From Geodermatophilaceae bacterium (GTDB taxonomy: Bacteria > Actinomycetota > Actinomycetes > Mycobacteriales > Geodermatophilaceae), in the NCBI GenBank assembly GCA_013814015.1, contig JACCQS010000264.1:1-5723 (forward strand): DNA of 5,723 nucleotides. Reading direction: 5' to 3'. The notes beneath the pieces are model-generated. The model searched no databases. It saw only the letters and a list, made by a program, of their open reading frames with translations, and had not been told where the DNA came from. The translations under genes were made by a program, and so were the position numbers. Below, piece by piece: positions 5,063 to 5,723 of the stretch. How positions within the stretch are numbered: the stretch's first letter is position 1; the number at the start of each line of letters is the position of its first letter.

Positions 5063-5698
5063 TCAAGACAGGGCAGCGCGGATCTCGTCGGCGGCGCGTA
5101 TGACTCGCTCTCCTACCTCGTCCACGGCGAGCTCACCAAGCGTGATCACCCCGACGCTGGCCCGTAGGTCACTCACGCCGGTGACCGGGGCGGCGATCCC
5201 GTGCGCCCCGGGCTGCAACTCGCCGCTGGTGGCCTGATACCCCGGCTCGGTCGCAGCGCCGAGGGCCAGGATCGCCAACCCGGCTGCGCCGCGGTCGAGC
5301 GGATGACGGGAGCCGACCCGGTACGCGACGTGGTAGTCGGTCCAGGACGGTTCGATCACAGCCACCGCCAATGCTTCTTCGCCATCGGCGATGGTCAGAT
5401 GCGCAGTTGCGCCGACGTCCTCGGCGAGCCGGCGCAACGGTCCGGCCGCCGCATCGCGCAAGAGCGGATGGAGGCGCTGGGCGAGATGCAGGACTCCCAG
5501 GCCCAGCCGCCAGCGGCCGTCGGCATCTCGGTGCACCATGCCCTGGCGGGCCAGCGCGGTGATCAACCGGTAAACGACCGGCCGATGAGTCTGCAAGGCG
5601 TCGGCCAGCGCGGTTACGGTCATCGGGGATGGCGCGTCGGCGAGTAGCCGAAGCAGGCGCAGGCCCCGCTCCAGGGATTGCGAGGTCTCGGCGCCCAC
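5063..5698 (-). CDS. IclR-family transcriptional regulator, short form; likely regulator of the homogentisate genes
   Basis: A 211-residue predicted DNA-binding regulator. The N-terminal winged helix-turn-helix (about 6-66) begins SQSLERGLRLLRLLA and contains TVTALADALQTHRPVVYRLITALARQG split across 27-53. The linker GRWRLGLGVLHLAQ (61-74) and a shortened effector domain (about 85-211) follow, with VGSRHPLDRGAAGLAILA (128-145), a GELQPG segment (159-164) and IAAPVTG (168-174). Typical IclR proteins have 240-260 residues. Here about 30 are missing between AILA and the GELQPG segment, which shrinks the effector pocket. IclR regulators such as HmgR of Pseudomonas putida control homogentisate genes, and this one converges on fumarylacetoacetase, so control of the locus is inferred. 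The likely target is the triple half-site at 2767-2793, and the inducer would be homogentisate or a relative. The start is GTG at 5698 with no ribosome binding site, preceded by a possible leaderless promoter. Confidence 0.9.
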   Translation of the reverse strand: MGAETSQSLERGLRLLRLLADAPSPMTVTALADALQTHRPVVYRLITALARQGMVHRDADGRWRLGLGVLHLAQRLHPLLRDAAAGPLRRLAEDVGATAHLTIADGEEALAVAVIEPSWTDYHVAYRVGSRHPLDRGAAGLAILALGAATEPGYQATSGELQPGAHGIAAPVTGVSDLRASVGVITLGELAVDEVGERVIRAADEIRAALS

Positions 5699-5705
5699 GG
5701 AGGCG

Positions 5706-5711
5706 AGACTA
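5706..5711 (-). promoter_or_regulatory. Candidate -10 box TAGTCT of a leaderless IclR promoter
   Basis: On the minus strand TAGTCT fits TAnnnT and ends 7 bases before the GTG at 5698, so transcription would begin at or next to the start codon. The missing ribosome binding site agrees. Any -35 box would lie past the window edge. Confidence 0.4.
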
Positions 5712-5723
5712 GTGATCGGGGCT

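Noticed and set aside
1..5723. CRISPR arrays, insertion sequences, tRNA or rRNA genes
   Set aside because: I saw no regularly spaced repeats, transposase reading frame, terminal inverted repeats or RNA gene signatures; almost all of the window is coding.

Overview
The window is a high-GC, densely packed stretch that looks like chromosomal DNA of an actinomycete (Actinomycetota). The grounds are GTG starts, candidate leaderless promoters with a TAnnnT -10 box just upstream of start codons, and the short 'MPYYRQVG...' form of homogentisate dioxygenase. No genus can be named safely from sequence reading alone.

Layout. Positions 1-896 (minus) hold a quinone oxidoreductase of the medium-chain dehydrogenase superfamily, cut by the left edge. 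A 47-base divergent gap follows, with a direct repeat GGTATCA-n5-GGTATCA. It leads into a two-gene toxin-antitoxin module (944-1518, plus): a 67-residue ribbon-helix-helix antitoxin and a Doc/Fic-fold toxin, overlapping by 4 bases. Only 10 bases after the toxin, hmgA (homogentisate 1,2-dioxygenase) converges from the minus strand (1529-2722). A 107-base divergent control region (2723-2829) separates hmgA from a plus-strand pair: an unrecognised 293-residue protein (2830-3711) and, with zero spacing, fumarylacetoacetase (3712-4962). A 100-base convergent gap follows, carrying a perfect 14-base palindrome and a degenerate second copy. The window ends with a short IclR-family regulator on the minus strand (5063-5698).

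How it works together. The right two thirds is a homogentisate (tyrosine/phenylalanine) catabolic locus: HmgA opens the ring to maleylacetoacetate and fumarylacetoacetase releases fumarate and acetoacetate. The isomerase expected between them, in its usual zeta-class glutathione transferase form, is not visible. In its place, coupled to fumarylacetoacetase, sits the unrecognised protein. It is therefore a candidate for that step or for an accessory role. The IclR protein is the natural candidate regulator. The hmgA divergent region carries three regularly spaced half-sites (TGTCCG / CGGACA / TGTCCG) that look like its operator. The toxin-antitoxin module and quinone oxidoreductase have no clear role in this pathway.
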